From: Pseudolysinimonas_A sp049651805
Lineage (GTDB): Bacteria; Actinomycetota; Actinomycetes; Actinomycetales; Microbacteriaceae
Direction: 5' to 3'
NCBI RefSeq assembly: GCF_049651805.1
Contig: NZ_JBASCU010000042.1
Coordinates: forward strand, 15,412-79,411
DNA length: 64,000 bases
Shown: piece by piece, positions 17,459-27,144 of the stretch
How the letters are laid out: the number at the start of each line of letters is the position of its first letter
Numbering within the stretch: position 1 is the first letter of the stretch
Program-made: the position numbers and the translations under genes
The notes under the pieces: generated by a model
Databases searched by the model: none
Told to the model about the DNA's origin: nothing
The model's input: the letters and a program-made list of their open reading frames with translations, nothing else

Positions 17459-18482
17459 CGTGCCACCTCCGCAACCTTCCGCGACGTCAGCGTCGCCCAG
17501 ACCTTGCTCGCCCCGGTGCGCACGCGTTGCGACTGCACGAGCACCACGATCACCACGACCATCGCCATGAACAGCGGACTCACCGCGGGGGGCACCCCGA
17601 GAAACGTGATCGTCGATTTCAGGGTCTGAATCGTGAAGACACCGATCACCGTGCCGGCGATGCTGAACTTGCCGCCCATGAGCGACGTGCCGCCGAGCAC
17701 GACCGCGAGGATCGCGTCGAGTTCGATGTACTGCCCGGCGGCGTTGGCGTCGGCCGCCATGATGTTCGAGCTGTAGAGGATGCCGGCGAATCCGGCGAGC
17801 AGACCGCTCACCGCGTAGGCGCCCCAGACGATGCCGCGGGAGCGCACCCCGGCGAGCCGACTCGCTTCGGGGTTGATGCCGACCGATTCGGTGAGCATCC
17901 CGAGCGCGGTGCGCCGCTGGATGAGCGCCACGAGCGTGATCGCGACGACCGAGACGTAGAACGCGAAGGGCAGCCCCAGCAGGTACCCCTGCGACATGAA
18001 CTTGTAGGGCGTGCTGGTCACGGTCGTGATGAAGCCGCCGGTGATGAGCAGCGCGATGCCGCGGCCGGCGAGCATGAGCACAAGAGTCGCGATGATCGGT
18101 TGGATGCCGAGTACCGACACTAAGAAGCCGTTCCAGGCGCCGAAGATGAGGGTGGCGGTGACGCCCGCGGCGATCGCGATGCCGAGGGTCGCCGGGCTGT
18201 CGGGTGAGCCCGAGCCGTCGATGATCGTCAGCGCGACAGCTCCGGACACCGCCATGAGCGCTCCCACCGAGAGGTCGATGCCGCGGGTGGCGATCACGAT
18301 GGTCATGCCGAGCGCGACCAGCATCAGCGGGGCGCTATTGCGCAGGATGTCGATGACCGAGCCGTAGAGCTGGCCGTCGCGCACGGTGATCGAGACGAAC
18401 GAGGGGCGCGAGATCGTGTTGACGAGAATCAGCGCCACGAGCGCCGCGATCGGCAACACGAGCCGGTGTTTGAAGATCTTCG

Positions 18483-18486
<4 letters not shown>
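17455..18486 (-). CDS. ytfT: Sugar ABC transporter permease, YtfT type
   Basis: A 343-residue permease of the same family. It has multiple transmembrane segments, the motif ALGMTIVIATRGIDLSVGAL near residue 60, and GGTSLMGGKFSIAGTVIGV near 275. It overlaps the ATPase gene upstream and the yjfF-like gene downstream by four bases each, so the three are tightly coupled in translation. With the YjfF-like partner it should form a heterodimeric sugar channel. Confidence 0.86.
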
Positions 18487-20030
<1,544 letters not shown>

Positions 20031-20104
20031 GGGAGGTGGTTCTCTCTCGACGGGCTGAAGTTCGGGGCGGGCGGCCACGTGTCGCCCGCCCCGAACTGGA
20101 TGGA

Positions 20105-21073
20105 TCAGTACAGACGCTCGTCGATGACTTCGGCTGCCTGCTCCGGAGTGAAGGAATCGTCTTCGACGTAGGTCGTCTTCGGGACGTCCTTGCCCGCCAA
20201 CACGTCCTTGACGAGACTGGCGGCGAGGTCGCCCAACAGCGGGTTGCACTCGACGATGAAGTTGATCTTGCCGTCGATCAGGGCGAGCATGCCGTCCTTG
20301 ACCGCGTCGATCGAGACGATCTGGATGTCGACACCCGGCACGAGTCCAGCGGCCTCGATCGCGTCGATCGCACCGAGAGCCATGTCGTCGTTGTGTGCGT
20401 ACACCAGGTCGATCGTGTCGCCGTACTTCTGCAGGAACCCTTCCATCACGGTCTTGCCGTCGGCGCGGGTGAAGTTACCCGTCTGCGAGTCGAGCGTCGT
20501 GATGCCGGTGCCCTCGATGGCCTCGGCGAAGCCCTCGGCACGGTCGTTGGCCGGAGCCGAACCGGTGGTGCCTTCGAGAACGACCAGGTTGGTCGGGGTG
20601 TCGCCGAACGTCTCGGCCGCCCACTCGCCGGCCATGACGCCTTCGTTGCGGAAGTCGAGTCCGACCCACGCCGCGTACAGGTCGTCCGACGCGGTCACGG
20701 TGCGGTCTTCGAGGATGACCGGGATGCCGGCTTCCTTCGCTTCGGTGAGCACGTCATCCCAACCGTCTTCGACGATCGGCGCGACGACGATCGCGTCGAC
20801 ACCCTGGTTGATGAAGCTGCGCACCGCGGCGATCTGCGCCTCGATCTTGTTGTCGGCCGCGTTGAACACGAGCTCGAAGCCGTTCTCTTCCGAGAACGCG
20901 GTCTTCATCGACTCGGTGTTCGCCGAACGCCAACCACTCTCCGAGCCGGTCTGTGCGAAGCCGACGGTGATGAGTTCGTCGTCGCCTCCGGCACCCGGGC
21001 TTCCGGCGCATCCGGTCGCGGTCAGCGCAACCGCCGCCGCCAGGGCGATGCCGGTGATCAGTTTCTTCTTCAT
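20105..21073 (-). CDS. ytfQ: Galactofuranose-type sugar-binding lipoprotein, YtfQ-like
   Basis: A 322-residue substrate-binding protein. A signal peptide ends in ALTATGC with lipidated Cys22. The mature part begins with VGFAQTGSESGWRSANTESM, closely resembling recalled E. coli YtfQ. FTRADGKTVMEGFLQKYGD and VYAHNDDMALGAIDAIEAAG are ligand-pocket segments. It probably captures a furanose-form pentose or hexose outside the membrane and passes it to the permease pair. AGGAGG precedes the ATG at 21073. It is the first gene of the leftward operon. Confidence 0.88.
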   Translation of the reverse strand: MKKKLITGIALAAAVALTATGCAGSPGAGGDDELITVGFAQTGSESGWRSANTESMKTAFSEENGFELVFNAADNKIEAQIAAVRSFINQGVDAIVVAPIVEDGWDDVLTEAKEAGIPVILEDRTVTASDDLYAAWVGLDFRNEGVMAGEWAAETFGDTPTNLVVLEGTTGSAPANDRAEGFAEAIEGTGITTLDSQTGNFTRADGKTVMEGFLQKYGDTIDLVYAHNDDMALGAIDAIEAAGLVPGVDIQIVSIDAVKDGMLALIDGKINFIVECNPLLGDLAASLVKDVLAGKDVPKTTYVEDDSFTPEQAAEVIDERLY

Positions 21074-21274
21074 TGCCAAAACCTCCTCGTCTTGGCCGGC
21101 AGCAATGCCGGATCTTGGTGACAATCGACGGACATGGGGAAGTCCGTCGACTGAATGTTAGCCTTCACAATTCCACCCGCGGCAAGAGCAAACAGGTCAC
21201 AGTTTGATAACAGCCCGTCCGGAGTCTCCCGTAATTGCAGGGAACTGTTGTGAATGCGGCCGGGAGGTCAGACG

Positions 21275-21290
21275 AATGTGACATCACATT
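21275..21290. promoter_or_regulatory. CRP-like perfect palindrome upstream of the sugar ABC operon
   Basis: AATGTGA and TCACATT flank a 2-base centre. The halves look like CRP/GlxR half-sites (TGTGA/TCACA), but the spacer is 2 rather than 6. TTCACAA (21164-21170) and TTGTGAA (21248-21254) lie nearby in inverted order. The 256-base gap 21074-21329 holds no other gene and must contain the operon promoter. Confidence 0.4.
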
Positions 21291-21329
21291 GCCCTCACAA
21301 TGGTCGGGACGGGTGACCTCGGCGCGACG

Positions 21330-22538
21330 CTAGCTCGGCTGGACAGGCACAGGCTCGGTGTCCGGAATCGGGCTCGCGTCGCGCCCACGCAGGTCGGGGA
21401 GCGCACGGCGGAAGATGACCGCGATGAGCACTGCGGCGGCCACCAGCACCGCGGCCGCCACGAACCCGCCGGTGGACCCGGCGGCGTCGATGAGGAAGCC
21501 CGCGACGGCCGAGCCGAGTGCCGCCCCGAGCAGCTGGCCCGTGCCCACCCAGCCGTACGCCTCGGCGGTGTCGCTGAAGCGCACCGTGGCCGACACCGCG
21601 GCGAACATGACCGCGAGCGCGGGGGCGACGCACAAGCCGGCGATCACCAGCGCGGCCGAGATCGTCCAGAACTCGAACGCGAATACCGCGAAGATCGACC
21701 CGACCAGGATGACGGCCATCCGACGCGCGAGCGCCCACGGGCCGATGGGGAGGTGACCGAACGCGAGGCCGCCGGCGAGCGAGGCCAGCGCGAAGATGCC
21801 CAACACGAGGCCCGACTCAAGCCCCCCGTGATCGAACATCGACACGACCCCGGCTTCGATCGCGGCGAAGCACCCGACCAGCAGCACGCCGAGCACCGTG
21901 ATGAGCAACACCGACGGCCTCGCGAGCACGACGCCGAAGCGGCGTTTCGACCGCGGGATGCGCACCCGGCCGACCTCGGGGCTGGAGATGAACCAGATTC
22001 CACCCCCGACGAGGAAGACGAGCGACATGAGGATGCCCGCTGTCGACGACACCTGCGTCGCCACGAAAGTGACGATCACCGGGCCCGCGATCCAGATGAT
22101 CTCCTGGGCGCTCGCGTCGAGGGAGAACAGCGGCGTGAGCTGCCGACTGTTGACGACCTTCGGGTAGATCGTGCGCACCGCCGGCTGGATGGGCGGATAG
22201 CTCAGGCCGCCCACGAGCGCGACCGCCATGAACCCCGGGATCGACAGCGGCGCGAACGCCAGCACGGCGAGCGCAGCAGCGCAGACGGAGCCGGTGAGGA
22301 TGAGCACGGGGCGCATCGCCCAGGCCCCCATCCAGCGGCTGGTGAGCGGACCGGCGACCGCCTGGCCGATGCTCAGGCTCGCCAGCACCAGGCCGGCCAC
22401 GCCGTACGAGTTGAAGATGCCCTCGACGTGGATGAGAAGGCCGAGCGAGAGCATCCCGCCGGGGAAGCGCGCCACCAATTGCGCGAAGAGCAGCCGGGCG
22501 ATCCCCGGGTGGCGCAACAGCTCGGCGTACGTCTTCAC
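21330..22538 (-). CDS. MFS transporter
   Basis: A 402-residue major facilitator with about 12 hydrophobic segments. After helix 2 is the short SLSIGQAVAGPLTSRWMGAW stretch, the usual cytoplasmic loop position. A polar loop after helix 6 contains RIPRSKRR. The C-terminal tail is Pro-rich. No substrate-defining motif is seen; an efflux role is possible. It is divergent from nrdA, and the shared 287-base gap carries the DnaA and NrdR boxes. Confidence 0.78.
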   Translation of the reverse strand: MKTYAELLRHPGIARLLFAQLVARFPGGMLSLGLLIHVEGIFNSYGVAGLVLASLSIGQAVAGPLTSRWMGAWAMRPVLILTGSVCAAALAVLAFAPLSIPGFMAVALVGGLSYPPIQPAVRTIYPKVVNSRQLTPLFSLDASAQEIIWIAGPVIVTFVATQVSSTAGILMSLVFLVGGGIWFISSPEVGRVRIPRSKRRFGVVLARPSVLLITVLGVLLVGCFAAIEAGVVSMFDHGGLESGLVLGIFALASLAGGLAFGHLPIGPWALARRMAVILVGSIFAVFAFEFWTISAALVIAGLCVAPALAVMFAAVSATVRFSDTAEAYGWVGTGQLLGAALGSAVAGFLIDAAGSTGGFVAAAVLVAAAVLIAVIFRRALPDLRGRDASPIPDTEPVPVQPS

Positions 22539-22599
22539 AGCCGACCAACACTACATCTCTCAGAGGCTCTGGTGAGGGTGTCGGAAGGGCCGGGTAGCT

Positions 22600-22648
22600 T
22601 GTGGAAACTGTGGAGAAGTCCGCGGACTTATCCACAATCTGTGGACGA
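22600..22648. promoter_or_regulatory. Cluster of DnaA-box-like 9-mers upstream of nrdA
   Basis: TTATCCACA at 22628-22636 matches the DnaA-box consensus exactly. Near matches on the other strand lie at 22600-22608 (TGTGGAAAC), 22609-22617 (TGTGGAGAA, one mismatch) and 22640-22648 (TGTGGACGA). Four in 49 bases suggest control of nrdAB by DnaA, as known in E. coli, rather than an origin, because no dnaA or dnaN gene is near. Confidence 0.6.
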
Positions 22649-22653
22649 CACGC

Positions 22654-22669
22654 CCACTAGATGTAGTGG
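22654..22669. promoter_or_regulatory. NrdR box 1 (putative)
   Basis: CCACTAGATGTAGTGG is a near-perfect inverted repeat matching the NrdR box pattern (acaCwAdATmTwGwGt, from memory). It lies 33 bases upstream of box 2, about three helix turns, as is usual for paired NrdR sites. A partial copy (CACTACATCT) lies at 22549-22558. Confidence 0.65.
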
Positions 22670-22686
22670 TGGTGCACATGTCAGTA

Positions 22687-22702
22687 CCCGGATATATAGT
22701 GA
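22687..22702 (+). promoter_or_regulatory. NrdR box 2 overlapping the likely nrdA -10 element (putative)
   Basis: CCCGGATATATAGTGA fits the NrdR box pattern in its right half. It contains TATAGT (22695-22700), a plausible -10 box, so a bound repressor would block transcription. The untranslated leader would then be about 120 bases before GTG 22826. Confidence 0.55.
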
Positions 22703-22825
22703 TCAAACCTCCCGGCCAGGGGGAGGGGTCACACGGCCGGGAAGCGGTCGTTTTTGAAGGATTTCGGCGACTCACGAGGTCGCGCAACGGGGACGTGCCG
22801 ATGAGGCACAGGAGGAGCAGAGTAC

Positions 22826-25282
22826 GTGAGCATCACGGTCGTCAAGCGCAGCGGAGAGCGGGAGCCCTACGACGCGAACAAGATCAACCTCGCGATCGAA
22901 CACGCGAGTGCCGGCCTTGACGAGAACATCACCTGGGTGACGCAGATCGCATCGGAGCTCGAGCTCACCCTGTTCGACGGCATCACCACGCAGCAGCTCG
23001 ACGAGGCCGTCATCCAGGTCGCCCTCCAGAACGTCAAGGACGACCCGCAGTTCGACACCGTCGCCGCCCGCCTGCTGCTGAAGACGATCTACAAGAGCGT
23101 GCTCGGCGACTACCAGACCGCCGCGGAGCTGAAGGCGCTCCACGCGCAGTACTTCCGCGCGAGCGTCATCCGGGGTGTCGAAGAGAAGCTGCTCGACCCG
23201 CGCTTCCCCGACCTGTTCGACCTCGACCGGCTCGCGGCCGCCCTCGAGCCGAGCCGCGACGAACTGCTCAAGTACATCGGCGTTGTCACGCTCAACAACC
23301 GCTACGGCATCAAGGCCCGCAACGGCGAGCCGCTCGAGGTTCCGCAGTTCTTCTGGATGCGCATCGCAATGGGCCTCTCGCTCAACGAGGCCGACCCCAC
23401 CACCGTCGCGATCGGCTTCTACGACAAGATGTCGAAGCTCGAGTACGTCGCCGCCGGCTCGACCCTGGTCAACGCGGGCACCGCGTTCCCGCAGCTCTCC
23501 AACTGCTTCGTCATGGAGATGCAGGACGACATCGAGAGCATCGCCAAGGGCGTGCGCGACGTCATGTGGCTCACCAAGGGCACCGGCGGCATCGGCCTCT
23601 CGGTCACCAAGCTGCGCGCGCAGGGATCGCCCATCCGCTCGAACAACACCACGAGCACCGGCCCGATCCCCTTCATGCACACGATCGACTCGGTGCTGCG
23701 CGCGGTCAGCCGCGGTGGCAAGAAGTTCGGCGCGCTGTGCTTCTACATGGAGAACTGGCACCTCGACTTCCCCGAGTTCCTCGACCTGCGCCAGAACTCC
23801 GGCGACCCGTACCGGCGCACCCGCACCGCCAACACCGCGGTGTGGATTTCCGACGAGTTCATGAAGCGCGTGCAGAACGACGACGACTGGTACCTGTTCG
23901 ACCCGCTCGAGGTCAGCGACCTCAACGAGCTCTACGGCGCCGCGTTCTCGAAGCGCTACGCGGAGTACGTCGTGATGGCCGAAGCCGGCGAGCTCGGCAT
24001 GTTCAAGAAGATCGGCGCCCGCGAGCAGTTCAAGGCGATCCTGATCTCGCTGCAGACCACCAGCCACCCGTGGTTGACCTGGAAGGACACGATCAACAAC
24101 CGTGCCCTCAACAACAACACGGGCACGATCCACCTCAGTAACCTCTGCACCGAGATCTGCCTTCCGCAGGACGAAGAGAACATCTCGGTCTGCAACCTGG
24201 CCTCGATCAACCTGTCGACGCACCTCAAGCTCACTGCGCCCGATAAAGAGGGCAACGGGGGGCTCGGTTTCGACTGGGATCTCGTCGAGGCGAGCGCCCG
24301 CAGCGCCGTGCGGCAGCTCGACAACCTCATCGACATCACCGAGTCGTCGGTGGCGGAGGCCGACCACGCCAACCAGCAGAACCGGGCGATCGGCCTGGGC
24401 GTCATGGGCTTCACGGATGTCGTCGAGAAGCTGGGCTTCTCGTACGAGTCCGAAGAGGCGTACGACCTCATGGACGAGATCATGGAGCACGTCTCGTACG
24501 CGGCGATCGACGAGTCGGCCGACCTCGCCCGCGAGCGCGGCTCGTACAACAACTTCGCCGGGTCGCGCTGGTCGCAGGGCCTCGTGCCGTTCGACTCGAT
24601 CGCGCTGACGGAGAAGGATCGCGGCATCGAGATCAAGGTCAACCGAAAGACCCGCCTCGATTGGGACGCCCTGCGCGCGAAGGTCAAGGGCGGCATGCGC
24701 AACGCGACCCTGATGGCGATCGCGCCGACGGCATCCATCGGTCTCGTCGCGGGCACCACGCCCGGTCTCGACCCGCAGTTCTCGCAGATCTTCAGCCGCG
24801 CGACGAGCAATGGCAAGTTCCTCGAGGTGAACCGCAACCTCGTCGAGGCGCTGCAGGCGCGCGGACTGTGGGATTCGGTGCGTGAGCCGATCCTGCGCAG
24901 CCAAGGCGACATCCAGAACATCGACGCGGTGCCGGATGACCTGAAGGCGGTCTACAAGACGTCGTTCCAGCTCTCGCCCTACTCGTTCCTCGAGGTCGCG
25001 GCGCGGGCGCAGAAGTGGATCGACCAGTCGATCAGCCGCAACATGTACCTCGAGACGCGCGACCTCGGCGACATGATGGACATCTACTACGCGGCCTGGG
25101 AGCGCGGCGTGAAGACGACGTACTACCTGCACATGAAGCCGCGGCACACGGCCGAGCAGTCGACCGTCAAGGTCAACAAGAGTGAAGACATCCCGCAGAA
25201 GGCGGAAACCCCCACAGAGGGTGTTGCGGCAACGGCGACCACGTCGGCGCCGGCGCGGCGCGGGTTCGGGGGCCTCAAATGA
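22826..25282 (+). CDS. nrdA: Ribonucleoside-diphosphate reductase, large subunit, lacking its redox tail
   Basis: An 818-residue class I reductase large subunit. An N-terminal ATP-cone (VVKRSGEREPYDANKIN) indicates allosteric activity control. The catalytic set is complete: Cys227 (SNCF), Cys441 (NLCTEI), Cys456 (SVCNLAS), Glu443 and a Tyr-Tyr pair in KTTYYLHM. The usual C-terminal cysteine pair that accepts thioredoxin electrons is absent; the protein ends RRGFGGLK without any cysteine. That pair is found in the overlapping small frame at 25279. The GTG start is preceded by GGAGGA at 22811. It makes dNDPs from NDPs with NrdB. Confidence 0.93.
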   Translation: MSITVVKRSGEREPYDANKINLAIEHASAGLDENITWVTQIASELELTLFDGITTQQLDEAVIQVALQNVKDDPQFDTVAARLLLKTIYKSVLGDYQTAAELKALHAQYFRASVIRGVEEKLLDPRFPDLFDLDRLAAALEPSRDELLKYIGVVTLNNRYGIKARNGEPLEVPQFFWMRIAMGLSLNEADPTTVAIGFYDKMSKLEYVAAGSTLVNAGTAFPQLSNCFVMEMQDDIESIAKGVRDVMWLTKGTGGIGLSVTKLRAQGSPIRSNNTTSTGPIPFMHTIDSVLRAVSRGGKKFGALCFYMENWHLDFPEFLDLRQNSGDPYRRTRTANTAVWISDEFMKRVQNDDDWYLFDPLEVSDLNELYGAAFSKRYAEYVVMAEAGELGMFKKIGAREQFKAILISLQTTSHPWLTWKDTINNRALNNNTGTIHLSNLCTEICLPQDEENISVCNLASINLSTHLKLTAPDKEGNGGLGFDWDLVEASARSAVRQLDNLIDITESSVAEADHANQQNRAIGLGVMGFTDVVEKLGFSYESEEAYDLMDEIMEHVSYAAIDESADLARERGSYNNFAGSRWSQGLVPFDSIALTEKDRGIEIKVNRKTRLDWDALRAKVKGGMRNATLMAIAPTASIGLVAGTTPGLDPQFSQIFSRATSNGKFLEVNRNLVEALQARGLWDSVREPILRSQGDIQNIDAVPDDLKAVYKTSFQLSPYSFLEVAARAQKWIDQSISRNMYLETRDLGDMMDIYYAAWERGVKTTYYLHMKPRHTAEQSTVKVNKSEDIPQKAETPTEGVAATATTSAPARRGFGGLK

Positions 25283-25386
25283 CCGGGCCATTCGACACCT
25301 ACGCGGCCGTCGCGGTCGACGCCGTCGGCGACTACGCGGTGCCGGTCGATCCGATGGACGACCTGCAGTGCGAGAGCTGCCAGTAA
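25279..25386 (+). CDS. 35-residue CxxC peptide, detached redox tail of NrdA (putative)
   Basis: ATG overlaps the nrdA stop (ATGA). The 35-residue product ends PMDDLQCESCQ with Cys31 and Cys34, exactly the kind of cysteine tail that normally ends NrdA and shuttles electrons from thioredoxin. The frame is -1 relative to nrdA. It could be made by coupled re-initiation and work in trans. It could also be joined to NrdA by -1 slippage at the CTC AAA TGA end, or reflect a sequencing error. The natural-looking ATGA junction favours a genuine separate frame. A palindromic repeat and nrdB follow. Confidence 0.7.
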   Translation: MTGPFDTYAAVAVDAVGDYAVPVDPMDDLQCESCQ

Positions 25387-25403
25387 CGGAGCCTGGGCGG
25401 TCC

Positions 25404-25456
25404 ATCCGCGACTTTTCGTAGACAACGAGGGTCCATCCGCGCGAAAAGTCGCGGAT
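25404..25456. repeat. Interspersed palindromic element, copy A
   Basis: Perfect 15-bp arms ATCCGCGACTTTTCG (25404-25418) and its complement (25442-25456) flank a 23-base centre. GTCCATCCGCG occurs as a direct repeat at 25400-25410 and 25431-25441. The same arms recur at 38027-38079. This copy sits between the NrdA tail frame and nrdB and could affect nrdB expression as a transcript hairpin. Confidence 0.75.
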
Positions 25457-25478
25457 AGACGAAGGAAGTGAAGCAGAC

Positions 25479-26477
25479 ATGGGAATTCTCGGCACCGGGA
25501 TCAAGGAAGGGCTTCTGTTGAAGCCCGTCACCTACCAGTGGGCGATGGACCTGTACGACCAGGCGGTCGCCAACACCTGGTTCCCCAACGAGATCCAGTT
25601 GGGCGAAGACATCGCCGACTTCAAGAAGATGACGGATGAGGAACGCCACGCGATCACGTTCCTCATGTCGTACTTCAACCCCAACGAGTTGCTCGTCAAC
25701 AAGGCGCTCGCGTTCGGGGTCTACCCCTATATCAACGCTCCCGAGGCGCACCTCTACCTCGCGAAGCAGATGTGGGAGGAGGCGAACCACTGCATGTCGT
25801 TCGAGTACGTGCTCGAGACGTTCCCGATCGACCGCAACGAGGCCTACAACGCGCACGTCGACGTGCCGTCGATGGCGCGCAAGGAGGAGTTCGAGGTCTC
25901 GTTCATCCGCCGCATGACCGAGGAGACCCTCGACATCACGACGACGGCGGGCAAGCAGGACTTCATCCGCAACCTCGTCGCCTACAACGTCATCCTCGAG
26001 GGCATCTGGTTCTACTCGGGCTTCATGGTCGCTCTGTCGTTCCGGCAGCGCAACCTGCTGCGCAACTTCGGGTCGCTCATGGACTGGGTCGTGCGCGACG
26101 AGAGCCTGCACCTGAAGTTCGGCATCAACCTCATCCTCACGGTACTCGACGAGAACCCCGACCTGCAGACGCCGGAATTCGCGAACGAGATCCGCCAGAT
26201 GATCCTCGACGCCGTCGAGATGGAGGAGCAGTACAACCGCGACCTGCTGCCGAACGGCATCCTCGGCCTCAACGCCAACTACATCAACCAGTACGTGAAG
26301 TACCTGGCCGACCGGCGGCTCGAAGAGCTCGGGTTCGACCCGGAGTACAACGTCACCAACCCCGCGAAATGGATGGCGACGGCCAACGACACCCTGCAAC
26401 TGGTGAACTTCTTCGAGTCGACGAACACCTCGTACGAATCCAACGCCTCCGCCTCGGGGGCGAAGAAGTCGGAGTAA
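25479..26477 (+). CDS. nrdB: Ribonucleotide reductase small subunit, class Ic-type signature
   Basis: A 332-residue R2 protein. By alignment with recalled Chlamydia trachomatis R2, the metal ligands are Glu70 (PNELLVN), Glu101 and His104 (WEEANH), Glu174 (VILEGIW), and Glu208 and His211 (RDESLH). The position of the radical tyrosine is Phe108 (CMSFEYV), and the first ligand is Glu instead of Asp. This combination marks class Ic enzymes, which use a Mn/Fe centre and no tyrosyl radical; class Id is an alternative. GAAGGAAG lies 10 bases before the ATG. It is the last gene of the nrd operon. Confidence 0.9.
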   Translation: MGILGTGIKEGLLLKPVTYQWAMDLYDQAVANTWFPNEIQLGEDIADFKKMTDEERHAITFLMSYFNPNELLVNKALAFGVYPYINAPEAHLYLAKQMWEEANHCMSFEYVLETFPIDRNEAYNAHVDVPSMARKEEFEVSFIRRMTEETLDITTTAGKQDFIRNLVAYNVILEGIWFYSGFMVALSFRQRNLLRNFGSLMDWVVRDESLHLKFGINLILTVLDENPDLQTPEFANEIRQMILDAVEMEEQYNRDLLPNGILGLNANYINQYVKYLADRRLEELGFDPEYNVTNPAKWMATANDTLQLVNFFESTNTSYESNASASGAKKSE

Positions 26478-26506
26478 CCGGTCGTCTCGATGAGACGTAT
26501 GGCAGC

Positions 26507-26728
26507 ATGTATGGCATGACGAAGACAACGGTCTATCTGCCGGACGATCTCAAGCGCGCGCTCGAGGCCGAAGCCGGTCGCCGGGGCACCTCGGAGGCCG
26601 AAGTCATTCGCGACGCGATCAAGCACGCGGTCTCGGGCGTTGCACGTCGACCGCAGGGCGCCCTCTTCGCCGGACGCGAGCCGATTGCGGAGCGGGCCGA
26701 TGAATTGCTCAACGGGTTCGGGGCGTGA
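26507..26728 (+). CDS. VapB-like ribbon-helix-helix antitoxin
   Basis: A 73-residue protein (70 if ATG 26516 is used). MTKTTVYLPDDLKRALEAEA is the usual ribbon-helix-helix start that binds DNA as a dimer. The C-terminal part (GALFAGREPIAERADELL) would wrap and block the toxin. Its stop overlaps the toxin start by four bases (GTGA). ATGGCA/ATGGCAT repeats surround the start codon and may be its own operator, since such pairs repress themselves. Confidence 0.82.
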   Translation: MYGMTKTTVYLPDDLKRALEAEAGRRGTSEAEVIRDAIKHAVSGVARRPQGALFAGREPIAERADELLNGFGA

Positions 26729-27132
26729 TCGTCGACACGAGTGCGCTGCTCGCCTACTTCGACCGGAGTGAGCCGTCGCACACCGCGGTGACGGCGATCA
26801 TCGAGTCGGCGAACGAGTCGCTTGTCGTGTCACCCTATGTCGTCGCGGAAGTCGACTACCTCGTTCTCACGCGGCACGGGAGTGCCGCCGAGCATGCGGT
26901 GCTTCGCGAACTGTCGTCGGGAGCGTGGCACCTCGCCGAGATGTCGGCGGATCGGGTGGCCGAGGCACTCGAGATCGTCGAGCGCTACGCCGACCAGCCG
27001 ATCGGAGTGGCCGACGCGTCCAATCTCGTACTCGCCCGGGCGTATCGCACGAAGACCGTGGTCACGCTCGATCGTCGCCACTTTTCGGTGCTGCGATTTT
27101 CGGATGGCAGCGCGCCCGAGATTCGTCCGTAG
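26725..27132 (+). CDS. VapC-like PIN-domain ribonuclease toxin
   Basis: A 135-residue PIN domain starting with GTG 26725. The acidic metal-binding residues are visible: Asp4 (VDTSAL), Glu42 (VAEVDY), Asp97 (GVADASN) and Asp116 (VTLDRRHF). VapC toxins cut tRNA or rRNA when free of antitoxin. Overlap with the upstream antitoxin gene gives the standard type II pair. There are no signs of truncation. Confidence 0.85.
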   Translation: MIVDTSALLAYFDRSEPSHTAVTAIIESANESLVVSPYVVAEVDYLVLTRHGSAAEHAVLRELSSGAWHLAEMSADRVAEALEIVERYADQPIGVADASNLVLARAYRTKTVVTLDRRHFSVLRFSDGSAPEIRP

Positions 27133-27144
27133 GCGCGGGTCGGG

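Noticed and set aside
22600..22702. Replication origin
   Set aside because: DnaA boxes are present, but there is no dnaA, dnaN, rpmH or AT-rich unwinding region; the site fits the nrdA promoter better.
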